DNA of 64,000 nt from Agapanthus africanus (taxonomy: Eukaryota; Streptophyta; Magnoliopsida; Asparagales; Amaryllidaceae). The notes under the pieces were generated by a model that made no database searches, was not told the DNA's origin, and saw nothing but the letters and a program-made list of their open reading frames with translations. The position numbers were made by a program, and so were the translations under genes. Of the stretch, positions 45,334-60,013 are shown piece after piece. The stretch is from NCBI GenBank assembly GCA_030015575.1, contig JASDDO010000024.1:219438996-219502995 (forward strand), in the 5' to 3' direction. Position 1 is the first letter of the stretch; each line of letters opens with the position of its first letter.

Positions 45334-48220
45334 AGGTTAATCTTGGTTCGAGTCTATGTTTGACTATGCGGAACCTAGGGCGTTTGTATATATACGGAAT
45401 CTAGACTTGACCTTACGGAACTTAGACTTAGTCGAGGGGGTATTAGACCCGAACTTTCGTCGCGTAGGTTGACCTTGGTTGATGGAGTAGGTGACTTTAG
45501 GAGAGTGACGTACCGTGTGTATGTTCCGCGACATACTTACGATACGCTACTCCGCTTAAGAAGTCTTAGGGTGTACATTTCCTTGCACAACATTATATTC
45601 ATTCATGATCTATCCTCATCGATATCGGTTTATGGTTTTGCTACCACGATTACACGGGCAGAGAGAGCTACGGCTAGAGTTGCGTCAGCATGAGCTCGTC
45701 ACGGACGAGAACTGACCAGGGCGTGATTCCAGGGACATACGATTTGCATAGATGCGTCATTTTATTTGTGTTTTCGCGCCATGAGCATTTGATGGATCGC
45801 TTTTACAAGATTTCTCGGACCTGCAGATCAGCACCAGAGGATTATGCTACTGCTAGAGGCCAGCCAGAACGTGATGACCGTTAATGCACCGTTATCTTGA
45901 TGATTGAGGCACTATTCAGCGTGCGGACGAAAGATTCAATTGCTGCTGTGACTGACGAGATATCTCCCCAGATGTTTGAAGCTAATGCCGCACGAGTTAT
46001 ACTTCGAGATATGATAGAAGATCGCTAGTCACCAAGATGGAAGACTAGGACATATGATTCATTGCCTACCCCGATGCGATGTCATCCGATTGATTGATTC
46101 CAGCTAGAGACGGCTTCACGCAGCTACGTTAGGAGTCGATAGAGACGATCGAATATCAGAAGCCCATTTTCCAAGGTTAAGGTATTCAGAGACAAATGCA
46201 AGTAATGCTATGGACCCTCTAGAAGAATGAAACCCTAACTTGACCTAATGACCATGAGAACGCTTTGAAACCTTAGGGTTTGCGGCAGTTCAGCGGTGCC
46301 ATTAGTGAGGCTTGGGTTTGCCCTTCTACGGTTGGTCCACAGGTACTGTGGCATATGCTGGAATACTATTAATCTGTACCCAAGATGTTGAGATCTTGGG
46401 GGATTATGAGGTTTTGACGAATCGATCGAAAGGTTCGACTTCATTCGGATATCATGTGATGGGATGCATTGCTTGGGAGACTCCAGGTACGAGTATAGCC
46501 GTTGGAGCGCGGTCCATGCAGCCACGAAGAGACTAGTCCGAAATAGTCGACATTAGAGAAAAGTGGAGTAAGAAGCTCGTATGAGATCTTGATGATATGG
46601 CGTTCCACTCCGCCGACATCAGAGATGTGATACGCATGCAGAGGTGTTGCATATAGATATATCTTCCAGAGGGAGTCACGATGAGTATGCAGCCGTTCCG
46701 GAACAAGAAACAGATATAGAAAAGGGTGATAACCTCCGGGCAATTCGGCAGAAACGAGATTGAGAGGGACTTCGACGGAACCTTTGTGGAATACTATACG
46801 AGAAGACTTGGACCCAGGAGAGGTCATATTGTGCACACCCAGCAGGCCAGAGTTCGGCATCGTCGATGAGACATGTTATGAGCGACCATGATAGTTAGCC
46901 AGAGATCTTTAGAGGATGTGCCAGAGTAGACTGCTTCCATTACCGTTTCCATATTGAACCGTTGAGCCGAGAAGATATGCACTTAGCAATCTGCAATGAG
47001 AGACGAGAGCCTAAGGGCACCAGACGACAGTCCACGAATAGTAGGCAAGTAGATATCTTACTCTGCTAGTATTGGATGCACCGACACCTTCTCGATTTTG
47101 AAGGACGACATATCGACGATGGTATTTATGATTTGTGATTTGGTGATTCGATTATCACGTATCCGTCATTTTTGGATTTCGTCATTTTGAACAATTTGCT
47201 TGCATGACTGAGATTTTTCGCACTACAATTGCACCTGACTTCAATTTGATATCATTCGATATGTTGATCTTGATTTCATATCTATGATATATATGTGATT
47301 TGATTTGTGCTTTCGGCATAGTTTTAATGCACTTTTAGTATTTTGATACGATTTTGGTGCACACCAGATGCACTAAATCGGGATTCTTCGTGCATATCAG
47401 ATGCACCTAATATTGTTGTCAGGCACACCCGTTGCCTTCGACAGGTGTTTTGTGCACACCCGTTGCACTTAGATTTTGTTTCTGTGCACATGTATGGCAC
47501 ATTCATTGATTTTGATTTCCGTGCGCACCAGACGCACGTGGTATTCTTATATACCTTTTGGGATTGATTTTCCCCTTGAGCTGATATTTTTATGATATTT
47601 ACTATTTGGTATAGTAGCTTAGCAGGACTAGTTCGAGGACAGTACTTGACTATATTTTTGCATACATTGATAGTTGTCAAAGGGATTTCCAAAAAGGAGC
47701 TATAGTCTCAGTATTTACCTACATGTCCGAGATGACACGAAACTTTTAACAAAGGAAACCTTTCTAAATTATTTTCAAAATGTGTGGACGTGTATGTTAA
47801 ACAAAGGACACAGGATATATATAAACATACATATAGTTATTTTCTTAAAATAGACGTCTGCCACTGTGCAGTGATACGCACATCGCACAGCGATTTGAAA
47901 AGAGTTTGGCATGCATTTCTTTTAGATATTTTGACGAGTTTACACTGACGCGTATTAAGTACGTGTTATAGTTTTGATGTATATCATGTTGGTTTTCGTT
48001 TTGGGCTTTGACATTGGTGTCTTCGCCATAACTCCGATGATGGCGAGATACTTGACGGAGTTCTGATTTTGATTTTGAGTTATATGCTCATTTTCATACG
48101 CATGCATTGCGCTACGATGCGTTTTATGTATTGATGATTTCGGAGCCCCGACGACTTATACTTTTACTGAAATATTTTAGTATTTGAGGGGTTTAAATTT
48201 AAATTCGGAGACCGAATTTC
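45334..48220 (+). other. Non-coding interior of LARD-like element
   Basis: No gag, protease, RT or integrase motif was found in any frame; open frames are below 140 codons and unlike any family. A degenerate repeat of 'tgcacaccagatgcac' type occurs at 47350-47545. The remainder carries no recognisable feature. Confidence 0.7.
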
Positions 48221-48236
48221 TTTAAGGGGGGAAGAT
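48221..48236 (+). promoter_or_regulatory. LARD polypurine tract
   Basis: TTTAAGGGGGGAAGAT directly precedes the 3' LTR start. Confidence 0.88.
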
Positions 48237-50109
48237 TGTAACATTTCAGAAAAATAAAATATTATTTTTGGGAATTTTTATAATTAAATAATAAATATAT
48301 TGAATATTTTAATATTTCGGTATAATTAAATACCGATAAATTGGGGAAAAATTTGGAAAATTATAGAAATTACTAAAAAGAGGATGCTTTATGTGATTTA
48401 TGCAAATTATAAGTTTTTATGATTAATTATACACTATTTAGTGCTAATCGCGATTAAATATCGCTAATCGCGCATTAAGCTTGTTTTGTGCAAAACATAT
48501 ACCATGTCAAATTACACTTGTTACATTTTATCATGACTTTCTCTTCATTTTCATTTCCTGGTTGTTGTTTTAAATAAAGAAAACAAAAGAAAAAGGAAAT
48601 GATAAAATATGGAAGTATGGGCATGAGAGAGAGGGGGGGTTGTCTTTGACCTTGGTCTTGGCTTTTGTCTCCATTCTCTTCATCTTTCTTCTTCCCTTCC
48701 TCTCCCATGGCATCACTTCATCTCCCTCTCCTCTTTAACCCTCACTCTTTAACCCTCACAAACACCCTCAATCCCACATCAAAACCTCATCCCCATTTCA
48801 ATAAAAAGATGCACAAGCCTACTAGCAACACTTTGGACCTAGAAAGCAAGGATTTTGGACACTTGGGCCAAATGAGGTAATTTCTGAACCATTAGTGTAG
48901 TATTTGGTTTACTTTAGCTTCCATGCATGTTTAGAAGTGATTAGGCGATGTTTAGCGGGGTTCGGAAATTCCTAGAAAAGGATTAGGGTTTGAATTGATT
49001 CCAAAAGCGTAATTGAGGTTAGTAGTGACCCTAAACCCTTTTAGTGATATCATATTGGACCCAAAACTAGAGACAAACCCCAATTCACGAACTTTGAAAT
49101 TCTGCCGATATCGTATTTTGTGTCGATGCTTGACATCGATTTTCTGCTGATTTCATTGATGATACTTAAATGTTTATACAAAAATCTCACTATATTAAGA
49201 AAACAGTTTTCTCATTCTTGATATCTTCTGTTTTCATTTTACAGCATTCATACCTCATATTTATGATATGTTGCTACCTGAGGCACTGACACGAGCATGT
49301 AGTATTACGCTTATATTTAGATGTTTACCCTTGCCACCTTTTCATACTTCAGACTTTATCATATTGAGGATATGTATATATTACTGATCGTTTGACCTAG
49401 AATTGAGTCATATATACGATTTCTGCTCTGTGATGTTTTCTACTCACGAGTTGGCAACTCATCCCCGTTGTGCCACAGTTTCTTACAGGTTTTGCCGTAC
49501 AGGTTTCGTTGCGACTTTGCTGGCACACTGCTTTCCTTCTGGATGGTTGCTTTGGTAGGTAGGTTCACTTGCATCGTGACCACCATTGTACATTTATTTA
49601 TAACCAGTTGTATCTAGTAAAACTCCGTCAACCAGACATGTATATGTATTTGACTTAGAGACCAGTTGTATATTCTTTCGACCTTAGAGTCGCGCGTTGT
49701 ATTATTATAGATTTTCATGTTGATTTGAGTTTCCTTTTCAGTTTTGATCCTCGCCCTTCGGCGTTGTATATTATATTGGTTGCGTGGTTGTGACCGTCGA
49801 TTGACGAAGAGCTAGCTTCCGCTTGGGGATGTCTTTTATCATTGTGCATATATTATTCATGTTGTACCCCGTTTGGGGCCAGTATTTACAAAGGAAACTC
49901 TGCCGAAATTTTCAGAAAAGACTTGAGATTTTAAAAATGTATACTTCGGCTTATGTTATTAAAAACCCCTTGTTTTAAAACATGTTTTCTTCACTTCTTT
50001 CTTTAAATGGTTTAGATTTCTGTGATTTCTTGGCTTACTTGAATTAGATAGGGTCCTATAGACTTCATATGATTCAAGTGTCAGTCACGTGCCATTTCGG
50101 GTCGTGACA
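48237..50109 (+). mobile_element. 3' LTR of LARD-like element (internally deleted, 1.9 kb)
   Basis: Matches both ends of the 5' LTR but lacks a 2.4-kb central block. The join lies at ATTTTGTG near 49115-49122, an 8-mer present at both edges of the missing block in the 5' LTR (41915-41922 and 44320-44327). Confidence 0.9.
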
Positions 50110-51577
50110 GTATGTGGAGTTATTATCGATATCCTTTCTCTTTCTCCTTTATACTTTGTTCAACCTAATTTTTACACAATACTTGTAACCTTAAATACTA
50201 ATGTTTCGAATCAATTTTAACCAAGAATCTCATGTGAAACATCCATAATAGAACTTTTTCAATAAAATACCATGAATTTTGATATCTCTTCTTTTCGTTT
50301 TGTTAAAACTATACCTTTAGGAAAAATCTTCATGGGGTAACGACCTACCCCTCATGTACACCTTGGTTACATAGCACGATGCTAATTTGTATGAATATTT
50401 GTTTTGAAATATAAGTTTTACAATAAAATACCACCTACTTTAAAACCGGGTTTCTTTTAAACAGTGTTTCATATTCTTTTGCAATTATGTATCTACAACT
50501 CTTGTTAGAGGACCCGCTAATGGATGGTGCGGATTATCGCACATACTGAGGATAGTAGAACGAGATGCAGCACTCTTCACGGAGTATTCGATCTCGAAAG
50601 GATATAAATACGGTTTTTAAGTAAAACGAATTTTCTAGATAAAACTAATTTTTCTAAAAAATTGAAAATTATATAAAATTAGAAATCCATATTTTCATTA
50701 TATTATGAAACTATATTTTCATAAAAATAAAAGATTAAAAATTGTCAATAAAATACCATCAAGTTACTAAAAAGACTATTTTCCACTAAAATACCATAAA
50801 ATTTTAAAAGCTAGGTATTTATCATAAAAATACTTCAATAATCAAAACACATGCTCATGAAAATCCTAAGTAATACAAAACACCCTCGAGGTTTTATTTT
50901 TAATTTATATTAATATATTTTTCATAAAACCCACTCGAGATATACAAAACACTATTTAAGGAATTTAGTAAATATAGGTTTAAGCGGGATCAATTCTCTG
51001 GAGTCCCAGGGAGCCGAAGAAAGTGAGTGCTTGCCTATTTAGGTTAGAAAACTTAACCGGAGTTATCAATGGCAATTGTCTTGGAAAAAGACACAAATCC
51101 TGCCGTTCATGTGCAGCAGTTGTCGATAACTCCCAAACCTAAGAATTCAAGAGTTAAATCAGTACAAGTGTCGGACTCAGTCTGTGTCCAACCTCAAACC
51201 TGATTCCAAACTCAAACACGAATACTTAATCTTGAACTTTAACACTCGAAATCAACATCAAATTCAAATATGTATATTTTGACTTAAACTTAATATGAAT
51301 ACCAAAACACAATGGTTGTTATTGAGTTGCTATTGAAACTGACTTGACTCGAACCATGAATACAACTTGACATGAATACATGAACACTTGAAATGGATAC
51401 TTGATATTGACATGAACTTAATCTTGCCACTTGATGTATTCATGGATTCGAGAAAGACCAGTAATTTTAACTGTAACGTAGAATACACAGAGTGTTGGGG
51501 GTAGTTCATGTGTGAATCCAACGAAATTTCAGGAGTCCCCCTAGATCATGAGTCCATGTTTACTAACACAAGCAAGA
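50110..51577 (+). mobile_element. Truncated LTR of the gag-only family (third copy)
   Basis: Follows the same landmark order as 57945-59300 and 62215-63560. These are the 'ggatggtgcggattatcgcac' block, 'cgagatgcag...tcgatctcgaaag', tracts of 'ataccat', and the 'gtgagtgcttgcctattta' and 'caaatcctgccgt.catgtgcagcag' blocks. It is cut on the left by the LARD-like element and on the right by the intact 5' LTR at 51578. Confidence 0.8.
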
Positions 51578-51686
51578 TGTAACGACTCTGATTTTACTGT
51601 ACGAAATTTTTTAAGTTAATGTACAGAATGGAGTTTGCAAGCCTGAGTACATTTTAAAAGTTATTTTTTTAAGAACAACAAGAAAG

Positions 51687-51757
51687 CATTTGTAGCTCAT
51701 TGGTAAAGTCTTGCACTGCAGCGACGTAGCCCTTGTGTTCGAATCCCATCAGCCACA
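51687..51757 (+). promoter_or_regulatory. tRNA-like segment with Pol III A and B boxes in 5' LTR
   Basis: A box TAGCTCATTGG (51693-51703) fits TRGYNNANNNG. B box TGTTCGAATCC (51736-51746) fits GGTTCGANTCC at ten of eleven positions. Spacing is 32 nt, as in an intronless tRNA. The part between (TTGCACTGCAGCGAC) recalls a tRNA-Cys anticodon arm. The arms do not fold fully, so it is a relic or SINE-like head and not a working tRNA. Confidence 0.6.
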
Positions 51758-52126
51758 TATTATTTTTACTGATTTTTATTTTAAACTTTTTGAAAGCCTA
51801 AAAGTTTACACGTGCACTGCACACAAATATGAAAAGTTAGAGAAATCTAACATATGCAAAATGTTGTATGAACTGAGGTGAACACGTGGCAAGAATCCAA
51901 CAGTCCCCTTCAAACAATGGACCGGCGAGATTGAAGATACGGCCGGCGCCGACGGTCATCTATTGGTAAAAAACCCGTGCTCTGCACGCTTGACCCTTGG
52001 CCTACCCCCATTACCCCTGCACTGTTTGTTTTCTCTGCAATTTAACAGAGAATTCAATTTCATCTTTAAATCCATTTTTAATGCATTTTAATTCATTCTT
52101 TGAATTACAAAACCCTAATTCCACAC

Positions 52127-52134
52127 TATAAATA
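52127..52134 (+). promoter_or_regulatory. TATA box of 5' LTR
   Basis: TATAAATA in CACACTATAAATACAACCCC. It is conserved at 61969-61976 in the 3' LTR. Confidence 0.65.
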
Positions 52135-52280
52135 CAACCCCATACCCTAGCCCCTCCTCATTCTGAAATTTCTAGCCAAAATTATCAAATTTTTCTAAGT
52201 ACAAGTGGAGTAAAAGTGAAGTTAGCCCAAGGTCAACTTCCGGCGAGGAAAAGAAGCAATTCCGGCGACCCCGCGATGCC

Positions 52281-52288
52281 ACGGCGGC
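52281..52288. repeat. hAT target-site duplication, left
   Basis: ACGGCGGC here against ACGGCGAC at 57846-57853: seven of eight bases match. Confidence 0.85.
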
Positions 52289-52711
52289 CATAGTCACAAA
52301 TTCGTCGTTTGGGTATAATTCGGCGAGGTCGAAAATTCGGATTCGGATAACTATTCGGAAAAAATCGGCAGGTATTCGGGAAAGATTCGGTAAGTGTTCG
52401 GGAAATGTTCGGGAAGAATTTCGAGCAAGAAATTAATATATGAGACGCTAGGTTTTGATTTTGTGAATTATTTGATGTTTTTGAATTAGGCTAAAACGCC
52501 ATACCAATAAAAATATTAAATGTTGTGTCATTTACTCTCCAAATCTGACATGTTGCCGACATCTAAACCACTGCCTACTAGAGGTTTATTCACCTCCCAA
52601 ATGATGTAAGAAGTTGGGGGATGGAGCTATTTTGTTGGTTAAATATAATGCTGTTAATTAAAAATACAGTTTCGACATAAAGTTTTGAAGTGAGCAAAAC
52701 AACCTGGTTGG

Positions 52712-54182
<1,471 letters not shown>

Positions 54183-55606
54183 CTATGGCACTCCCGAAGG
54201 AGAAATATCCATAGCATTTAAAAAGTCAAGTTCTACGTTATTTTCATCACCATTGCCTCTATCATCTTCATCGCCATGATCATCATTCTCATCATCATCA
54301 TTGCCATGAATGTGATCATCGTGAATGCAAGCTCCACCATCTCCATAAAATATATCGGCAACGTTACAATCAAATTTTTCAAGATTGATCGGAGTCGAAT
54401 CAAGTTGCTCTTTCTTTTGCATTGTCCTCTTCAAATGATTGTTCACTCTCACATACACTAAATCTTGTAATCTAGTTGGATCAAGCCGGTTCCTCTTTTT
54501 AGTGTACGCTGCATCAAAAGCATTCCAATTTCTCTCACACGCTGATGAACTACATGTTTGACTCAATATTCTAATTGCCAACTTTTGCAATGTAGGCACC
54601 GCACTACCCCACATGTCCCACCATAGTCCTAATACCATAAACGAAAAGAAAAAATTAATTAAAAACATTTAACATGATATTGGAAATAAAACGCAAAAGG
54701 AAAATTGTAACTATGCTTACTTGGATGAGCAATATGTAAAGATCCAATTGCCATCTCTCCAAATATGCTCGGATCCTTTGAATGGTAATCCTTAAGCTCT
54801 CTAACTATGTTGATCCTTTCATTGTAAGCCAACATCTTTAATATGACTTTCTCCAAACCATTTCTTACATCGGTATCCATTTTTGCATGCCCATCATAAA
54901 ACAAGTGAGGGTTCAAATAAAAAGCCGCTGCATACATATCACAATATAAAGATTTCTTCCACCTTTCATCAATGATTGACCAAAATGGCAAATATTTGGC
55001 ACTATCTTCATTGAAAATAAGCTTTCTGGCCTCTTTAGCTTTCTGAATTCCATAATATATGTATCCGGATGAAGAACTATCATTATCAACCATTCTTAAG
55101 ATTTGAAAAAGTGGTTCCATAACCCTTATAAGTTGTCTACCACAATCCCAAAACTCATTCCCTTGAAACAAGTTTTGTATCTCCATACCCTCCAAACTTT
55201 TACATGGAACCAATTCCCTCCATTCCGAAAAGCAACCATATATTGGAGAGATTGCTCTTGTTCCAAGATAGATTGAAGGCAAATAAATTGTGTAGCAAAC
55301 CTTGTAGCTTCCGGCCTTTTTAACTCACGACCACCCGTGTGAGTTCTGATCAAATCCAACACATGTTGGTACCTATACATGAACTTATCAACTCTTCTTG
55401 CACTATAAAGAATAGGAGCCACACTTTCAAGTGCATCAAATTCTTTGAACATTAGATTGATGCAATGTGCCACACAATTAGTTTTGAAAATATGTTTGTA
55501 CTTATCCACAATCATATTTCCGGCGGCTAGGTAGTTTGAAGCATTGTCCGATATGAATTGAATAACATTGTTCGGACCGATATCTTCAATAACCGATGAT
55601 ATGAAG

Positions 55607-55644
<38 letters not shown>

Positions 55645-56368
55645 CATCCTTTTTGTTTCCTACCGTGCATAAAGACTTCAAGAATACCACACCTTTAGGG
55701 CAAGAAACGAACAAATTCAAATAAGGCCAATTCCTTCCATCCGTCCATCCATCCGACATTACTGTGCAACCACAGGTCTTCCATGATTGTCTCATACCTT
55801 GCACATATTCATTTACTTCGCCCTTCAAATCCTCCAATAGTGTTGTTCTTGCTAATTCACTACTCGGCGGCTCATAGCCCGGTCCAACTTTGGCAATGGC
55901 ACGAATAGCTTCATGAAAGCTAGGAGAACGCAACAAGTTAAATGCCAAGTTATCATTAACCATGCATCTAACTAGTGATTTGTCTGCTTCCTCCTTTTCC
56001 GCCTTCTTAATCATTGCATTAATGGTTCTTTGAATTCCACTTTTTGGTTGAGTCACTTGAGTGGCCTCTTGAGAAATTAAAGATTCTTATGAAATGGAAC
56101 CCGAAGAACTACCAGAGGGATTCCAAAACCCCGAAATCTTTGTCTTCTTATTTTTAGATTCCAAATCGTGTACTCCTTTCAAAGCAAGATCACGAATAGG
56201 ATCGGTAACATTGGGGCAAGGCCGAATATCTTTGAAAGTGATCTTTGAGAAATGATATCTCATCCGAGTTATACCCCCGACAAACACTTCTTGATAAAAA
56301 TTGCATTTAACTTTTGTGCCTCCAACTTTTGTAATATATTCCCACAAGAGATCCCTTTCGCGAGGCAT
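54183..56368 (-). pseudogene. hAT transposase (decayed)
   Basis: The likely start is at 56368 (MPRERDLLWEYITK). The N-terminal BED-type zinc finger reads GGTKVKCNFYQEVFVGGITRM: the second Cys of the CxxC pair is Tyr. DUF659 follows (CTVMSDGWTDGRNWPYLNL, then VIQFISDNASNY with CVAHCINLMFKEF). The C-terminal hAT dimerisation domain holds LAIRILSQTCSSSACERNW and AYTKKRNRLDP, with an acidic tail. Lesions are one in-frame TAA near 56090, an expanded (TA)n run at 55607-55642 in coding sequence, and a frameshift near 55225. An intron-like break lies near 54660. The usual length is ~650-750 residues, which the span would allow. Confidence 0.9.
55607..55642. repeat. (TA)n microsatellite within transposase
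   Basis: About 17 TA units. It lies between a GNKKDA segment and an ISSVIEDIG segment of DUF659, where related proteins read through with a short link. Confidence 0.9.
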
Positions 56369-56422
56369 ATTCCTATATGAAAAAATATAATTCACAAAAC
56401 AATATATTATTACATAATTCAC

Positions 56423-57700
56423 AAAATGTAATTAAATATAAGTCCTAACATTTTCTTCAATCTATCCTTAAAAATCGATTTTTAGCACTAAAATGGAAAA
56501 ACAATCAACACATATCCAAATACTTGACAATTGAGATTCCCTTAATCAATATCCTCTTCTTCTTCATCACTCATGAACAAAAATTAAATTGATGTATCTT
56601 TTTTTGGGCACACAAACAGTACCATTATCAAAGATCCTAAATTTTCAACAAGGTTTCAGTTGGTGTTGATTGAGAGAATTTTCAACACAAACAGTATTTG
56701 GACATGTGTTGATTGAGTTTCTCCTCTCCTTCTTTCGATTTTAACAAATCAATAATCCCTTTTTACCTGGACCCTTCATCCTCATCCTCTTCTCTGCCTT
56801 CACCGGCAATGAAGGATGGAGAAGAAAAAGAAGAAGAGAACAGGGAGCCACACACAGGGAAAGCTTAGGATTTATAGGTCACTTGATATCATTTCTTTAT
56901 CTCAATTGATATTTTGTTGCTTAAATAAAGTTGGGATTTTGGTAAGGAGTGGAGATTGAGCCATGAGAAGAGAGAAGTGGTATGGTATGCTAGAGGTCAT
57001 ATGCTCCACAGCTCCAGGACTCTCTTCTTAGTTCTTATGGCCTTGATATTTCCTTCCTTTGTGTCTTGTGTGTATGTTGAATTAATAGATATTGCATATT
57101 TCGATATGCTCTCTAGATTTGTTGTGTATATTGATTTGGGAATTTTTTCATTAAAAAATTGATTTTGCATCAGAATCCAATTTCATCAGAACCCAAAAAG
57201 AAAAAAAACACTAGACTAGAAAAAAATACCTCGGGAATCTTCGGCGGTCTTGGAATCGAAAGAAGGTGAGGAGAAACTCCGGCGAGGCGGCGGTGGAGTC
57301 TGGAGTTTCGAGTCTGGAGAGATGGATTTGGGTCGAGGAGGCGGCGGCGGGGTTGAAAGAAGGCCGAAGACGACTCTGGACTGGAGAAACCCTAATTAAT
57401 TGAAGAGGTGGTGAGGCTGCGGTGGAGTCGTGGTCCTCGTGGAGGCGGTGGAGTCGTGGAGTCATGGAGGCTTCGTGGAGGCGGTGGAGTTATGGAGTCG
57501 TGGAGGGCCTGGAGGCGGTGGAGTCGTGGAGGTAAGGACTGAGAAGTTGTGGAGGTGACTCAGGTGAGGCCAGTGAGAGACTGAGAGAGATGGATCTGAA
57601 GTTCTGAACTTTGAACTTTTGATTTTGAAGTGCTGCTGTCACTGTGCTAGTGCAGTACTTTTACTTTAGAGTTTAGACTTTAGTTAGTGACTTAGTGTTG
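56423..57700 (-). other. hAT 5' flank upstream of transposase
   Basis: No gene recognised. Bases 57240-57540 are a purine-rich low-complexity tract with repeated 'ggaggcggtggagtcgtggag' units, which produces spurious open frames. Confidence 0.55.
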
Positions 57701-57706
57701 TGAATA

Positions 57707-57745
57707 ATTCGTTTAGTACGCGAATTATTCGCGTACTAAACGAAT
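57707..57745. repeat. Perfect 18-bp inverted repeat (hairpin) near hAT end
   Basis: Arms 57707-57724 and 57728-57745 are exact reverse complements around a TTA loop, with the core CGTTTAGTACGCGAA. It lies about 100 bp inside the right terminus. Confidence 0.9.
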
Positions 57746-57845
57746 CATTCGCCAATGCCTTTTAAAACGCAGAATTATTCGTCCAGTCAATTATTCACGA
57801 ATTATTCGCGAATTTTCCGAATAATTCGCGAATATTGTGACTATG

Positions 57846-57853
57846 ACGGCGAC
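57846..57853. repeat. hAT target-site duplication, right
   Basis: ACGGCGAC, followed by CTACACAAT.., which the uninterrupted 3' LTR also contains at 62110-62122. Confidence 0.85.
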
Positions 57854-60013
57854 TACACAATTTTCTTCTATCTTATCTTCACCATTTTAGCTAGTAAGTC
57901 CCCCTTTCTTCTCTTTCTACATAAATAGTCTTTTTTGTAAAACATGTCAGTAAGTGGAGTTATACCGACATTTGATTCTAAAATTGTTGAAACTATAATT
58001 TTTCTTAAGACTTGCTCATTAATATTCCTATAAATTGCTTGTTAATCATAAAACTAAAGTTTAGAATAACTTTCACCCTAAATCATCATGCTAAACAACT
58101 TTAAATTGAGTTTTACCTTTAAATATCATGAACTTTGTATCGACCATATTTATTTGTTTTGCTTGCTCTTACCTCTAAAAAACTTCACGGGGTAATGACC
58201 CACTCCTCACATACACACATATTGACATAGCACGATACTCTTGGAAACCTATTTTGTGGCGCTAACAACTTTTCATCAAACTACCATAAACTATAAAAAC
58301 CCAGTTTTCTTTAGAATTGTATTTCAAACTCTTTGTGATTATGCCTCTACAACGTATTTTGGAGAACCCGCTATTGGATGGTGCGGATTATCGCACATCC
58401 TCGGGCTAGTAGAGCGAGATGCAGACCTCCTCATGGAGCATTCGATCTCGAAAGAATTTTAATACGATTTTTAAGAAAAAACGAGATTTTCTAATTAATA
58501 ATAAAAATTAATTTTTTAATATATAAATATTATCAAAACACATATTTTCAAGATATAATAAAATTCCATGTTTTTCTAAAAATAAAAGAATAACAAGTTT
58601 CACCAAAATACCATCAAATATCAATATATCTTACACTTAAATACCATGAACTATTCAAGCTAAGTTAATATTCACTAAAATACCTCAAATCTTAAAAGTT
58701 ACATCCATGAAACCCTAAATACGATAAATAAATACTCAATATTTATTTTGAAAGTATATAAATTTTTTTTCATAAAACCTCCTCGAGTTATATAAAATTA
58801 CATTTAAGGACCTTAGTAAATATAGGTTTAAACGGGATCAATTCTCTTGGGCCTCAGGGAGCTGGAGAAAGTGAGTGCTTGCCTATTTAAGGTAAAAAAC
58901 TAAAACAGAGTTATCAATGGTAATTGTCTTGGAAAAATACACAAATTCTGCCGTCCATGTGCAGCAGTTACCGATAACACCTAAACCTAATTCGGGATCC
59001 AAATTTGTTTAAAGTGTCCGACTCAAGTTTGAATCTAAATCAATCTGAGTCTAAATCAATCTGAATCCAACCAGAATTTAATCCAACCATGAATCCAATC
59101 CAAATATGAATCCAATACAAACATGAATTCAATTCAACATGAATCCAAACTATATCATGTATGCTTGAACCTGAACCTGAATACCAGAACAATATCAAAA
59201 TGACTTGACTTGACCGAACCATGGCGATATCTTGACTTGATTACATGACTACTTGTTTACATCCTGAACCGTTTACATGAAAAACTTATATCTATTGTCT
59301 CGGCAAGTCTGGTAACTACAAATTTATACAATATACATTACGGGTTTAACGGGGTAGATTGGTACGGAATGTATTATAAGTGGCACGATGATGGACACTA
59401 AAAGACACCTACCGAACATCCGTGTCCTTGTCCTGTGGGTTTTGACATGGCCTTGTACTTTCCGTTTCCCATAGTCCACGGGATAGTTAGACTCCTCTCG
59501 TATACACTGATATATTCTGTACCAAGCTACAAACAACTACGTTGGTATAACAAACATATATCTGTTTATATTACCAGTTCTCTCCTCTTTACTTGTTCTA
59601 TTCCATCCTTATCTTTGGGACTTACCGAGCGCTAGTTCGCTGACGACATTCCTGTTTCTTTCTTTCTTCAGAATGTTCGTCAGGAGGACCCAACTCTCAG
59701 GAGACAGAGCCCATCCAGGAATTCTTGGAGCAGATACCCGAGAAGCACGACTACTAGCTTACTTGTACTTTTTTACTTTTCAGTTCATATGCCATTGTTT
59801 AGGCATTGCTTACATCCTTGTACTTTCCTTTTCAAATCGGTTGTAATATAAAGAATGAATGTTAATAAAAGTTGTTGTTTATATCACATCTCTTGTTATT
59901 CTTGTGCTTTTATTTATATATTGCTTATTTATGCTTAACGTGTTTATTTCTGAGTAAACACGTCGCGGCCCGTCACGTCTACTTCTCCGTACACTAGGAA
60001 GCAGGGCATGACA

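Larger units (their letters stand above)
41027..50109 (+). mobile_element. LARD-like non-autonomous LTR retrotransposon
   Basis: LTRs at both ends start TGTAACATTTCAGAAAAATAA and end CGGGTCGTGA(C/A)A. The internal 2.9 kb has a PBS at its left and a PPT at its right but no gag or pol. The long LTR and non-coding interior fit a large retrotransposon derivative dependent on a chromovirus partner. Flanking 5-mers are ATATG (41022-41026) and GTATG (50110-50114), four of five matching, but the flanking DNA on the two sides belongs to different repeats. Confidence 0.88.

Noticed and set aside
46235-46860. Minus-strand frames inside the LARD interior
   Set aside because: No resemblance to any protein family, antisense to the element, and no other coding evidence.
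51687-51757. Functional tRNA gene
   Set aside because: A and B boxes are present but the T and D stems do not pair properly and both copies lie at the same place inside LTRs, so it is a tRNA-derived LTR segment.
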